A stretch of 64,000 bases of DNA from JAVHLK01 sp043806215. Its GTDB lineage: Bacteria > Desulfobacterota > Desulfomonilia > Desulfomonilales > Desulfomonilaceae. The translations under genes were made by a program, and so were the position numbers. The notes under the pieces are model-generated. The model saw nothing but the letters and a program-made list of their open reading frames with translations, had not been told where the DNA came from and made no database searches. Each line of letters starts with the position of its first letter. The first letter of the stretch is position 1. The stretch covers positions 6,797-70,796 of the forward strand of contig JAZDHD010000176.1 in assembly GCA_043806215.1 (NCBI GenBank). Direction: 5' to 3'. Of this stretch, positions 7,967-15,737 are shown piece after piece.

Positions 7967-9190
7967 CTACCGGGGAACCTGTTCCATGTAAAGATCGAAC
8001 ACTCGTCGATGGTTCTTCACCGGATCGAATTGTTCGAGTACGCGAGCCTTTCCCAGCTCCGCAGTGCGCAACGCAGCGTCGCGGTCTTCAACCATTCGCC
8101 GGACTGCCGCGGCAATTGCTTGGGCGTCCTTTTCGGGAATCAAGAGACCGGTCGTACCATTCTCGATTACCTCCGAAATTCCCGAAACATCGGTAGCTAT
8201 CACCGGGACGCGGTGGAGGAGCGCTTCCATAATCACGGTGGGGATGCCGTCCCTGTCGCCGGAAGAATGCACCACACTCGGCATCACGAACACATCCGTG
8301 CCCCTGAAGAGTTCGGACACCTGGTCATACCTCACGAACCCCGGAAAGGAGACTCGTTCCGACAGCCCCAACCGCCGGGTCAGGCGCTTGAGTTGTCTTG
8401 CCTTGGGCCCGTCCCCGGCCAACGTCAGATGGAAGTCCAATCCGGAGTCTGCAAGCAGTTTGCACGCATGCAAGAGATAGTCATAGCCCTTCTTCCCGAC
8501 GAATCTTCCGAGCGCCAAGAGGTTGTATGGAGGCTTCATGGGAACCGGTGCCTCGTGATAGGCCTCGAGCGGTACGCCGTTATAGGTGAGATGGATCTCC
8601 GCCGCGCCGGCCCCGCCGATGCCTTTCAGATACTCGATGTTTCTCCTGGTTTCACTTCGAACGAACGCGGCGTCTCTGAGTTTGTCCGGGAGGCATGCGT
8701 CCGGCGGATAGATGTCCCAGGCCCGTGCCGTGAAACTAAAAGGGATCCCCGTAAGTCTCGATGCAACCCAGGCCGCCGTGGCCGGCCCGCTCGCCCACGG
8801 AGCATGGATGTGTTCAATACCTCTTTCCTCGAAGCGCCTTGCCAACGTTGTCGCGCACAGTGCGGCCCACAAGTTTTCGCCTGACTTCTCGATCCCCCTC
8901 CAGCGGCGGAAAGCCACTTCCCCGAGTGAGGTTACGGTTTGCGTATGCCGGTGTTTGAGCCAGTAGAACAGATCCGATACCGTACTTTTCAAACCGGCCA
9001 ATCCGAGCCGTTCCACCTGTTTAGCGGCTTCACGCATTTCTTCGGACATGTCGTCGGTCAGTTCGCCGTACAGCGTGAACACTTCCAGAGGCATTCCCAT
9101 CTTCCGGAGATTGACGGTCTCTCTGAAGATAAAGGTCTCGGAGGGCTTGGGATACCAGAGCAGTATGTACGCGGTTTTTGGAGGGGTCAC
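7967..9190 (-). CDS. Glycosyltransferase family 4 protein
   Basis: This is a 407-residue GT-B enzyme that probably transfers a sugar from a nucleotide-sugar donor to a surface glycan or lipid. The N-terminal Rossmann half begins with AYILLWYPKPSETFIFRE, and the IEHIHAPWASGPATAAW segment lies around residue 125. The C-terminal donor half carries ALGRFVGKKGYDYLL, LAGDGPKARQL and the E-x7-E region (GIPTVIMEALLHRVPVIATD). The GTG at 9190 has GGAGATCAATCG in front of it. Its stop abuts repeat copy 1, and the SGNH-hydrolase gene lies just upstream on the same strand. The donor and acceptor cannot be told from sequence. Confidence 0.9.
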   Translation of the reverse strand: MTPPKTAYILLWYPKPSETFIFRETVNLRKMGMPLEVFTLYGELTDDMSEEMREAAKQVERLGLAGLKSTVSDLFYWLKHRHTQTVTSLGEVAFRRWRGIEKSGENLWAALCATTLARRFEERGIEHIHAPWASGPATAAWVASRLTGIPFSFTARAWDIYPPDACLPDKLRDAAFVRSETRRNIEYLKGIGGAGAAEIHLTYNGVPLEAYHEAPVPMKPPYNLLALGRFVGKKGYDYLLHACKLLADSGLDFHLTLAGDGPKARQLKRLTRRLGLSERVSFPGFVRYDQVSELFRGTDVFVMPSVVHSSGDRDGIPTVIMEALLHRVPVIATDVSGISEVIENGTTGLLIPEKDAQAIAAAVRRMVEDRDAALRTAELGKARVLEQFDPVKNHRRVFDLYMEQVPR

Positions 9191-9299
9191 CGATTGATCT
9201 CCATCGGCGAGGTCCCGACGGTCATCTCCGCCGCCCCGCTTACCGCGGTTTCTTGTTTCATGGACCCACCCTACCCTTCTACGGCCTCATCGGGCATTA

Positions 9300-10376
9300 T
9301 CAACGATTCGTATCCGGTTGCTTGAGGCCGTCTTTGATCCGCTTCTCCAGGACCTTCCCTATTCGGAGGGCCGCCATCTTTCTGCCCTCATCCGTGAGGT
9401 GCACTCCATCCGGCTGATATACCGCGGTGGTTCTCTTGCACAGTGCATCCCGGAGACTCACGAAGTATGGCTCGTGTTTCAGCTTGTCTGCAAGAACCAG
9501 GTACGGAATGGAGAAGTTGTGCCGAACGGTTTCGAACCTGTCGGAATTGAGAAGAAAGCTTCGTTCCTTTTCCTTAACCGAGGCCGGGACCTCGCAGTCC
9601 TCCGTCCACAAGATGGGTTGCCAGAATAAGACGAATTCAGCCCCATAACACTCGGCAAGCTTGTCCACATGGTCATACCTTCGGACCGCCTCGGCAACCA
9701 TGTTCTTGAGGGAACGGGAATCCGGATCGATGGGAACCGCTACCTGGTTGATCTTGTCGAAGAGCTCTTTGGAAAACGACGCATACACTGCGGCATTCAG
9801 CGGTTTGAGCAGGCCGAACCAGCTCCTGTAATAGCTTTCGATAAGACTCCGTGCCCGCCGATATCCATGATGTCCGTGGGGTGTCCGGTGTTCAGCGAAG
9901 TACTTCGCGTCGTTGGCCCCATCGTAGAACACGATGAGATCCGGCGGTTTGTCGCACTCGATGAGAAGCTTTTGCAGATACTTGGTTTCCAACAGGGAGT
10001 TGAAGGAATTCATCCCGTAGTTATTCACGGTGTAGCGAAGGCCGTCCGGGGGGGCATTGAGAAACGCGGCCAGAAAGGAGGCTATGGTCTTTCCGTCGTC
10101 GCGTGTGGCTCCTCGCATGGTTGACCCCCCGAAGAGCCAGATCACTCTGTTCTTGTCGGGATTCTCTGAAACCGCATTGTGCAGAGTCTCCCGAGGGCCT
10201 CCTTCCTGCAGGAACAAGGTGTACGCATCATATACCGCGCGGCTGCCTTCCCTGGCATGCCCGTACAGGATGTAATTGCCGACGGATATGGCAATGAAGG
10301 CCATAATCTCCAAACAGACTACGCCGGCAACGAACCATTTCGTCACCAACCAGAGTATCTTTAGGAGCCTTTTCAA
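9300..10376 (-). CDS. Membrane-anchored SGNH/GDSL-type hydrolase
   Basis: This 358-residue protein has an N-terminal membrane helix (WFVAGVVCLEIMAFIAISVG, ~14-33), placing its body outside the cytoplasmic membrane. Block I is variant, GGSTMRG with serine at the usual nucleophile position; the Asn-containing block III region is YDGANDAKYF; and the C-terminal D-x-x-H dyad is PDGVHLTDEG. These are the SGNH esterase/acyl-esterase hallmarks. Such proteins often deacylate or acylate surface polysaccharide, which would fit the GT4 gene just downstream. The start codon is a TTG with a weak ribosome-binding site, so the first few residues are uncertain. Confidence 0.82.
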   Translation of the reverse strand: MKRLLKILWLVTKWFVAGVVCLEIMAFIAISVGNYILYGHAREGSRAVYDAYTLFLQEGGPRETLHNAVSENPDKNRVIWLFGGSTMRGATRDDGKTIASFLAAFLNAPPDGLRYTVNNYGMNSFNSLLETKYLQKLLIECDKPPDLIVFYDGANDAKYFAEHRTPHGHHGYRRARSLIESYYRSWFGLLKPLNAAVYASFSKELFDKINQVAVPIDPDSRSLKNMVAEAVRRYDHVDKLAECYGAEFVLFWQPILWTEDCEVPASVKEKERSFLLNSDRFETVRHNFSIPYLVLADKLKHEPYFVSLRDALCKRTTAVYQPDGVHLTDEGRKMAALRIGKVLEKRIKDGLKQPDTNR

Positions 10377-10443
10377 ACCGTAAGCCTTACCGGGAAATTT
10401 GGAGAGGGAATCATAGCATGAAGCATCGGAGAATTGAAGGGAC

Positions 10444-10468
10444 GGGGCCTTGAGAAAGGCAAGGCCCC
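10444..10468 (-). terminator. GC-rich hairpin downstream of the small secreted-protein gene
   Basis: GGGGCCTTG (10444-10452) and CAAGGCCCC (10460-10468) form a perfect 9-bp stem with a 7-base loop, 40 bases past the stop of the minus-strand gene ending at 10509. The following minus-strand bases are only moderately T-rich. Confidence 0.5.
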
Positions 10469-10508
10469 GGATGGACGCGCGTTACGCCCGCTCCGTGTTC
10501 CGAAGGGG

Positions 10509-10811
10509 TCAGAAAGTCCTCAGCATATAGCTCAGATCGCTCTCGGGGTTGAGCGGGCTACGCTGAAACTTCTGGAAATCCTGATACGCGTTATATTGGT
10601 TCCATTTCCAGTACAGCAACGGACTAGGCCCCATTCGATAATACAGCGGCCGCCTCGGAGCCTGCACCCCCTCCGCCCCGGCAGGGGCCTGTGGAGGTCG
10701 GGGTGCCGTAAAATACGGCGACGAGTACCCATAATACTGGGCCCCCCCCGGACAAGGCAGGACTACGACGATCAGTCCGGCAACCAGAGCCGCTACTACG
10801 ATATTTTTCAT
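10509..10811 (-). CDS. Small secreted Pro/Tyr-rich protein
   Basis: This is a 100-residue protein with a clear Sec signal peptide (MKNIVVAALVAGLIVVVLP, with likely cleavage after GGA near residue 24). The mature part is rich in Tyr, Pro and Gln (QYYGYSSPYFTAPRPPQAPA) and has no recognised domain. A cysteine at position 20 is not in a good lipobox. GGAGC lies six bases before the ATG. It sits between tRNA-Leu and the SGNH gene, all on the minus strand. It is likely periplasmic or surface-associated; the function is unknown. Confidence 0.72.
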   Translation of the reverse strand: MKNIVVAALVAGLIVVVLPCPGGAQYYGYSSPYFTAPRPPQAPAGAEGVQAPRRPLYYRMGPSPLLYWKWNQYNAYQDFQKFQRSPLNPESDLSYMLRTF

Positions 10812-10881
10812 GATTTGCTCCTACCGCCAAGACTTCCGGGAGCGGGGCACAGTACACTTTTCTCCAAGACCGTTTCCGGCG

Positions 10882-10967
10882 TGGTGCGAGAGGGGGGACT
10901 CGAACCCCCATGGGTTGCCCCGCCGGATCCTAAGTCCGGTGCGTCTGCCAAATTCCGCCACTCTCGC
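10882..10967 (-). tRNA. tRNA-Leu (anticodon TAG)
   Basis: An 86-base class II tRNA with encoded CCA. The acceptor stem GCGAGAG pairs with CTCTCGC. The anticodon stem CCGGA/TCCGG encloses the loop CTTAGGA, giving anticodon TAG, which reads CUA leucine codons. A long variable arm, and the T-arm GGGGGTTCGAGTCCCCC, are present. A minus-strand TATAAT lies 39 bases upstream. Confidence 0.96.
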
Positions 10968-11005
10968 AGGTTCCGCGTCGGCCGGCGCCGAAACGGCGGA
11001 AAAGT

Positions 11006-11011
11006 ATTATA
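11006..11011 (-). promoter_or_regulatory. -10 element for tRNA-Leu
   Basis: A perfect TATAAT on the minus strand ends 39 bases before the mature tRNA 5' end, predicting a ~32-base leader. No convincing -35 is visible at 16-18 bases. Confidence 0.4.
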
Positions 11012-11157
11012 CTCCGACTCTCTCCATGCCGGCCATCTTAAAATGTTCCGCATGGGTCGGCTTTTCCGAATCCCGGGGAATCGGAATGTGCAGACGCAAC
11101 CCCGCACTATGGATATATGATAACCAGCTTACGGAATTGTTTCATCACGTCCGGCGT

Positions 11158-13716
11158 TCACGGCACTTTCACGACGTCGTGGGAACCTCTTCCCGTGTCC
11201 ACCTGAAGAGTGTCCTTGCCGTCCGTGCGAATGGAGACTGCTCCGTCGCGCCCGGTCCAGTAGACTTTGGCCCCTCGGGATTCCAATCGTTCCATTACGC
11301 TTCGGCTGGGCAGGTTTCTCTGGGCCGGATAGCCGGCGCTTACGACTGCGACCGCCGGCCTCACCCGATCGATGAAGCGCTCGGTGGAGGACGTGCGGCT
11401 CCCATGGTGCCCCACTTTGAGCACGGTTGCGTCCAGTTTCACACCTGATGCCAGAATTTCTTCTTCACCCTCTTTCATGAGGTCTCCCACAAAAAGGAAT
11501 GAAACATTGCCATAAGCCAACCTGCAAACCACCGATGCGTTGTTCACCGCGTTGGACGACGCCTCGCCCGTAATCCCGCGCCGCGCCGCGTTGAGGAAGA
11601 CGAGTGTGGAGCGGCCCAACTTGACGGGGAAACATGATCTATCGGCATGTTCAATTGGAATCCCGAGGGTCCGGGCCGTATGAACAAGCTCTTCATGAAT
11701 GGGCGCGGAGATTTCGACAACGTTCAGCCAGAGCCGTTTTGACGGAATTGTGTTCAGAACCGAAAGCACTCCGCCCATGTGATCCGCTTCCGGATGAGTG
11801 ACCACGATTCCGTCCAAAGAGCGGACATGGCTCCATCCCAAGAATGGAATAAGGATGCTTTGCCCCGCGTCAAAGTATCGGTTCCTAACGCCTCCGTCGA
11901 TTATGATTCCGTTTGACCCGGGAGCCCTTACAAATGCCGAGTCCGCTTGCCCTACATTGAGGAAGACCGCGGTCAGGAGATTTCCATCGGCATTCCACCA
12001 ATTGCCGGGGATAAGCGAACAGACCGCAGCCGACAAGGCCGCGGCAGCGATCAGAAGACGACTTCGGGAAAGCGTGCGGGCGTACCACAGAGAAGCGAGC
12101 GCGGCTCCGGACACCAGGGTGAATTGCAGCGCCCCCCACGAGGGAGGACTGACGGCGCTCCCCGGGAGACCCGAAAAGAAGGATGCAATTCTCACGATTC
12201 CCAAGACCGCAACCTCGGCCGGGACAAGGACTATTGCTCCCAATTTGGGGAACATGGTGCCGATCACGGTTGCGGGCAGCCCGATGGACAATGCCGCGGT
12301 GAGAAGGAATCCTGCCGGCAGGTTGGCAAACAGCGTATAAACGGGAAATGTGCGGAAGATCTCCAGCAGAAACGGCATAACGGCTATGCCTGCTGCGACG
12401 GTCGTCAAGAGGAGCATTCCGACCTGGCGTTTGAACCATGTGAGTACCGCGGGCAACGCTCGGTGAGGGTGAGCAGCACCGTTAAGGGACCGGCCCGGTT
12501 CATGGAACGCGCCGCTTCCTTTGAGCCTGTCCCAGAGGGGAGCAACTGCGAGGAGAATGCCGACAACTGCGGCGAAGGAAAGTTGAAATCCCGGGGAGAA
12601 AAGAGCGAGCGGATAAACCAGGAGGATGAGCAGACCGGCCGATGCCAGGGTGTTGAAGGAATTCCACTGCCGGTCGTTCACGATCGCCCACGCCGCCACA
12701 ACTCCCGCAATGGCGGCCCTTATGGCCGGAATCCTCGATCCCACGATCAAACAGTACAGAACGATCATCGGAACGGCAGCCACAGCCACCGCCTTATTAG
12801 CCGGCAACCACAGGAGGACCTTGGGCACAGCGCGTACGCCCGTCCTCACACTTGCCGCAACCATCAGGACAACGATCCCCACATGCAGCCCTGAAGCGGA
12901 AAGCATGTGAGCAAGGCCCGAGACTGCAAAGACCCGGCTGAGGGAACGGGTGTCGCCTGCCCCGGCCGGGACGCCGAGATCTCCTCGCTCGCCGATTACA
13001 ATACCTTTCAGCACGGCGCGTACCGCCCGCCAGTCTTCTTCGGGAAAAGAAAGGGCCGACTCTGTCTCCAGGAAGCGCGACATGGAGTCCCGAAGTTGGA
13101 ACACCAGCGCCGAAGGAGTCAGCCGCGAGCCCCTGTGCAGGACGACGAGGGAGTCCTTGCCCAGAGCCGAGGCGAGCCAGGCAATCCCATTGTTCGTACA
13201 ATGAAGTTCCCAATCGAATTCGCCGGGGTTCTTCCTGTTTCCGGGTTTTCTTATGCGCGAAGAGAAGGCAATCCTGTCGCCGTACCCGAGGGAAGCATCG
13301 TTGTCTCTCAGGACGAGACGGCCTTTACCGGGAAGCGACATGCCCGCCGAGGCAACGGCACCGCGGTCGAGAATGAGGACCCGGGCATCGGGCGCGGTTC
13401 TCGAAGCTTCCAAAACCGTAGCGTGAACCACGGCTTTGGAGCATGGCGGCTCGAAATGCCTGTTCCACGTGAGGGCTTCGGAGCCCCGTAAGAATCCCAG
13501 GAGCATGAACGCCATTGCAACAGCCGGCCAAAGGTACGCGTCGGGTCCCCGCCGGAAGGCAAGCGACCATATACCCAAGACCACGACCGTGGGAACAACC
13601 CAAAGCGGATCGGGATTTCCGCCGAGCCGCCCTGCGAAGGCGGTCCCTATTCCCAGGGAAATTACCACTATTACAAGAGGATACCGATGCGACCACTTTT
13701 TCAATCGCCTTCTCAT
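11158..13716 (-). CDS. comEC: DNA internalization-related competence protein ComEC/Rec2
   Basis: This is the inner-membrane channel that carries single-stranded DNA into the cytoplasm during transformation, here ~852 residues. The order of parts is typical: N-terminal helices and a DUF4131/OB-like soluble region (residues ~60-200), the multi-helix competence domain with SASGLHVGIV and the following helices, then a C-terminal metallo-beta-lactamase domain with THPEADHMGG (H-x-x-x-D-H) and KVGHHGSRTSS. I take the ATG at 13716 (MRRRLKKWSHR) because ComEC normally enters its first helix at once; a GTG at 13842 would add 42 unsupported residues. It is a single gene in opposite orientation to the RodZ-like gene. 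The prepilin peptidase 4 kb away could serve the same uptake machine, but that is inference. Confidence 0.93.
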   Translation of the reverse strand: MRRRLKKWSHRYPLVIVVISLGIGTAFAGRLGGNPDPLWVVPTVVVLGIWSLAFRRGPDAYLWPAVAMAFMLLGFLRGSEALTWNRHFEPPCSKAVVHATVLEASRTAPDARVLILDRGAVASAGMSLPGKGRLVLRDNDASLGYGDRIAFSSRIRKPGNRKNPGEFDWELHCTNNGIAWLASALGKDSLVVLHRGSRLTPSALVFQLRDSMSRFLETESALSFPEEDWRAVRAVLKGIVIGERGDLGVPAGAGDTRSLSRVFAVSGLAHMLSASGLHVGIVVLMVAASVRTGVRAVPKVLLWLPANKAVAVAAVPMIVLYCLIVGSRIPAIRAAIAGVVAAWAIVNDRQWNSFNTLASAGLLILLVYPLALFSPGFQLSFAAVVGILLAVAPLWDRLKGSGAFHEPGRSLNGAAHPHRALPAVLTWFKRQVGMLLLTTVAAGIAVMPFLLEIFRTFPVYTLFANLPAGFLLTAALSIGLPATVIGTMFPKLGAIVLVPAEVAVLGIVRIASFFSGLPGSAVSPPSWGALQFTLVSGAALASLWYARTLSRSRLLIAAAALSAAVCSLIPGNWWNADGNLLTAVFLNVGQADSAFVRAPGSNGIIIDGGVRNRYFDAGQSILIPFLGWSHVRSLDGIVVTHPEADHMGGVLSVLNTIPSKRLWLNVVEISAPIHEELVHTARTLGIPIEHADRSCFPVKLGRSTLVFLNAARRGITGEASSNAVNNASVVCRLAYGNVSFLFVGDLMKEGEEEILASGVKLDATVLKVGHHGSRTSSTERFIDRVRPAVAVVSAGYPAQRNLPSRSVMERLESRGAKVYWTGRDGAVSIRTDGKDTLQVDTGRGSHDVVKVP

Positions 13717-13929
13717 CTCTGAGTTGCTTCTCTTGTCAATAAACTCTTGATCATCCGTTCCCGGAGTGATAATCCAAGTCCAAAGCTTGGCCTTCTTCAA
13801 CCTGGTCTGAGTCTGAGGTGGCCCTTGGGAATGAATGGTCACCGGCTACTGAGTATCATGACGAATTTCACATAAATTCGAGTGCTTAACAAGCATAAAT
13901 CAGTGAGGCCGGGAGATTTGGATTCACAG

Positions 13930-14697
13930 ATGGAGTCTTTTGGAGCATATTTAAAGGGCCTCCGAGAAGAGAAAGGTAAGACCCTCGAAGACATCGCCGA
14001 GAGCACCAAGATCGCGGTCTCCAATTTGGAGTTCCTGGAAAGCGACCGTTTCGACTTGTTGCCTCCGCGGGTCTTCGTGAAAGGATTCATCCGGTCTTAC
14101 GTCCGGGAATTGGGGCTCAACCCGGAAGAAGCCATGAGAAGGTTCGACGCGTTTACCAAAGACGGAGAACTCCCGGACTACGGAGAAGAAGAGCATCCGG
14201 TTTTTCATCAGAAGCCGATTGCCGGTTCTTTTGTTTCAACCACTTGGTTCACGGGAATACTCACCGCGGCAGGAATCGTATCGCTGAGCATTCTCCTCTT
14301 GACCGCAGTGACTCGGGTTCTGGAAACCGACCGAGGAACAACCGTCTCGCAGCCGGGTGTCCGAACGGCTCAGCCCACGGGATATGCCCCAAAGAAAGAG
14401 GTGCCTCCCAATGATGAGCCCCGGAGCCAAACCGCGTTTTCCGAGCCGCCTCGAAATCAGGCGGGTAAGAAGACTCTCGAAATCAAGGCACTGGCGAACA
14501 GCTGGATACGGGTAACTCCGGATTCCGGGGCTGCGGAAGAGTTTATGATGGCTCCCGGCGACATCCAGGTTTTTACGGCCAACGAGGGCTTCTCCCTGCA
14601 AACCGGTAACGCAGGAGGCATACGGCTCAGATTCGAAGGCCGCGAGTTGCAGCCGCTGGGAAAGGACAACCAGACCCTTTCTCTTACGTTACCCTGA
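13930..14697 (+). CDS. RodZ-like protein (Xre-type HTH, one membrane helix, DUF4115)
   Basis: This is a RodZ-family protein, a bitopic membrane protein that links the MreB cytoskeleton to cell-wall growth; the soluble homologues are Xre regulators. An N-terminal HTH_25 domain (LKGLREEKGKTLEDIAESTK, ~residues 8-70) is followed by a linker, a transmembrane helix at ~107-131 (TGILTAAGIVSLSILLLTAV), a Pro/Thr-rich periplasmic linker, and a C-terminal DUF4115 beta domain (LEIKALANSWIRVTPDSG). I use the ATG at 13930; an in-frame GTG at 13882 would add 16 residues. It is a single gene with comEC divergent to its left. Confidence 0.88.
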   Translation: MESFGAYLKGLREEKGKTLEDIAESTKIAVSNLEFLESDRFDLLPPRVFVKGFIRSYVRELGLNPEEAMRRFDAFTKDGELPDYGEEEHPVFHQKPIAGSFVSTTWFTGILTAAGIVSLSILLLTAVTRVLETDRGTTVSQPGVRTAQPTGYAPKKEVPPNDEPRSQTAFSEPPRNQAGKKTLEIKALANSWIRVTPDSGAAEEFMMAPGDIQVFTANEGFSLQTGNAGGIRLRFEGRELQPLGKDNQTLSLTLP

Positions 14698-14790
14698 ACC
14701 TGTAGGCGAGTAACTGGATGCCGTCGCCTGCGGTGTTACGACGGCAACTCATCTACACAGCGTCATCGAACAATATCTTAAGGATTCAAC

Positions 14791-15132
14791 ATGGCACGAT
14801 CAGAAAAGAAGCTGCTTCTCGTGATTCCTGTCGGAGAGCAGGACGATCTCCTTCCGGTGGTGGAGTCTGAAGGGTGGCATACGACGAAAGACCTTTTCAA
14901 GAAGACGGGCACCTCATACAATCGGGATTGGAACGGGAAGTATGTCCTCGATCAGGACGAGATCCCTTGGAAAGTCACCAAAGAGGAACTGATGTCTTTG
15001 ACACCCGCCGAAGGCGATGTTGTCGTGATTTCCGACGGAAAATACCAGCTGGCGGAAAAGCTGGCGCTCTTCAAAGACACGGACGGATCGGTGTATGTAA
15101 TGGAAACCGACTTGGAGAATCTCTTCTTCTGA
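14791..15132 (+). CDS. Unknown 113-aa protein
   Basis: I do not recognise a family. The protein opens MARSEKKLLLVIPVGEQDDL and looks like a compact alpha/beta domain without signal peptide or membrane segment. The ATG is preceded by AGGATTCAAC. It follows the RodZ-like gene by ~90 bases on the same strand and ends just before a long inverted repeat, so it may form a small unit with rodZ. Acidic and aromatic residues (EIPWKVTKEELMSLTP) are spread evenly; no catalytic pattern stands out. Confidence 0.7.
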   Translation: MARSEKKLLLVIPVGEQDDLLPVVESEGWHTTKDLFKKTGTSYNRDWNGKYVLDQDEIPWKVTKEELMSLTPAEGDVVVISDGKYQLAEKLALFKDTDGSVYVMETDLENLFF

Positions 15133-15155
15133 TCCGCACATGAAGGGACGAATGA

Positions 15156-15208
15156 GGAAAGGCCGGCATATCTTCGGAGATCGGGATCCGGAGCAGGGCG
15201 GCCTTTCC
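15156..15208 (+). terminator. Long inverted repeat / possible terminator
   Basis: GGAAAGGCCG (15156-15165) pairs with CGGCCTTTCC (15199-15208). Between them ATCT-tcgg-AGAT makes a nested hairpin with a UUCG-like loop. It sits 24 bases after the 113-aa gene's stop. No strong T-run follows. Confidence 0.45.
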
Positions 15209-15218
15209 ATCGGTGCAC

Positions 15219-15412
15219 CTTAGTGTTCTATGGCACAAATACGGTCGCACATTCTCTAAACACGCGGTAGCGTCCCGGCGTCCCTGCCGGGCGGGAGATA
15301 GTACGTTGTTTCCACTAAAGAATACCCCGCGGAACGCGGGGGAGGCCGGCGCTACCAAAGCAGGCTTTGCTGCCTTGGATACGACACCGTAATTAGGAAA
15401 CGGGGCACTTAG
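15219..15412 (+). repeat. Mosaic repeat element, complete copy with both termini
   Basis: This is one of two copies with both ends. The left end (15220-15251) begins TTAGTGTTC and contains ACGGTCGCAC. The right end (15383-15412) contains ACACCGTAATTAGG and finishes GGGGCACTTAG, so the ends form imperfect inverted repeats of ~30 bases around a ~190-base unit. The interior 'gatagtacgttgtttcc' stretch (15298-15321) recurs inverted inside the 58.0-kb copy. No open reading frame is visible in the element. Confidence 0.85.
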
Positions 15413-15737
15413 CGCCGGAACGGGAGGCTTCAACTCCGCAATACGGCGTTGGAAACAGGCGCAGCGTGAGATTGTTCCATGAGACATAACAAACCCAGAT
15501 TCAGGATGAGGCTTCGCCGGGTAAAGGTTAGACGACGGAGACAAGGTGTTGAAATCACTGCGGGCTATCCGGCCAGTCCCGCGTTCTTCTTCAAGAAGAG
15601 AAGCCTGAACGACCTCAAACGATGATTCGGGCGACGATGCCGGGCGGACCCCATGGTGATGCGCCGATGCAATGGAAACGTCCTTACGGCAAACAACCTG
15701 CGGTTCGAGAAGATTCGGCAAGTGAGGGAGTGGTCCG
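15413..15737. other. Intergenic stretch without recognised feature
   Basis: I see no gene, tRNA or strong hairpin in these 325 bases. They presumably contain the promoter of the DprA-like fusion gene starting at 15738. A long minus-strand reading frame crossing here has no ribosome-binding site and overlaps two genes and the repeat, so I treat it as spurious. Confidence 0.5.

Noticed and set aside
7874..8884. 336-codon plus-strand frame
   Set aside because: Antisense to the GT4 gene and starting in repeat DNA.
10444..10468. Attenuator or riboswitch in the 10.4-kb hairpin
   Set aside because: It is at a gene 3' end with no downstream coding start in range on the same strand that it would control; read as a terminator-type hairpin.
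11947..12894. 315-codon plus-strand frame inside comEC
   Set aside because: Antisense shadow of comEC; no coherent protein motifs.
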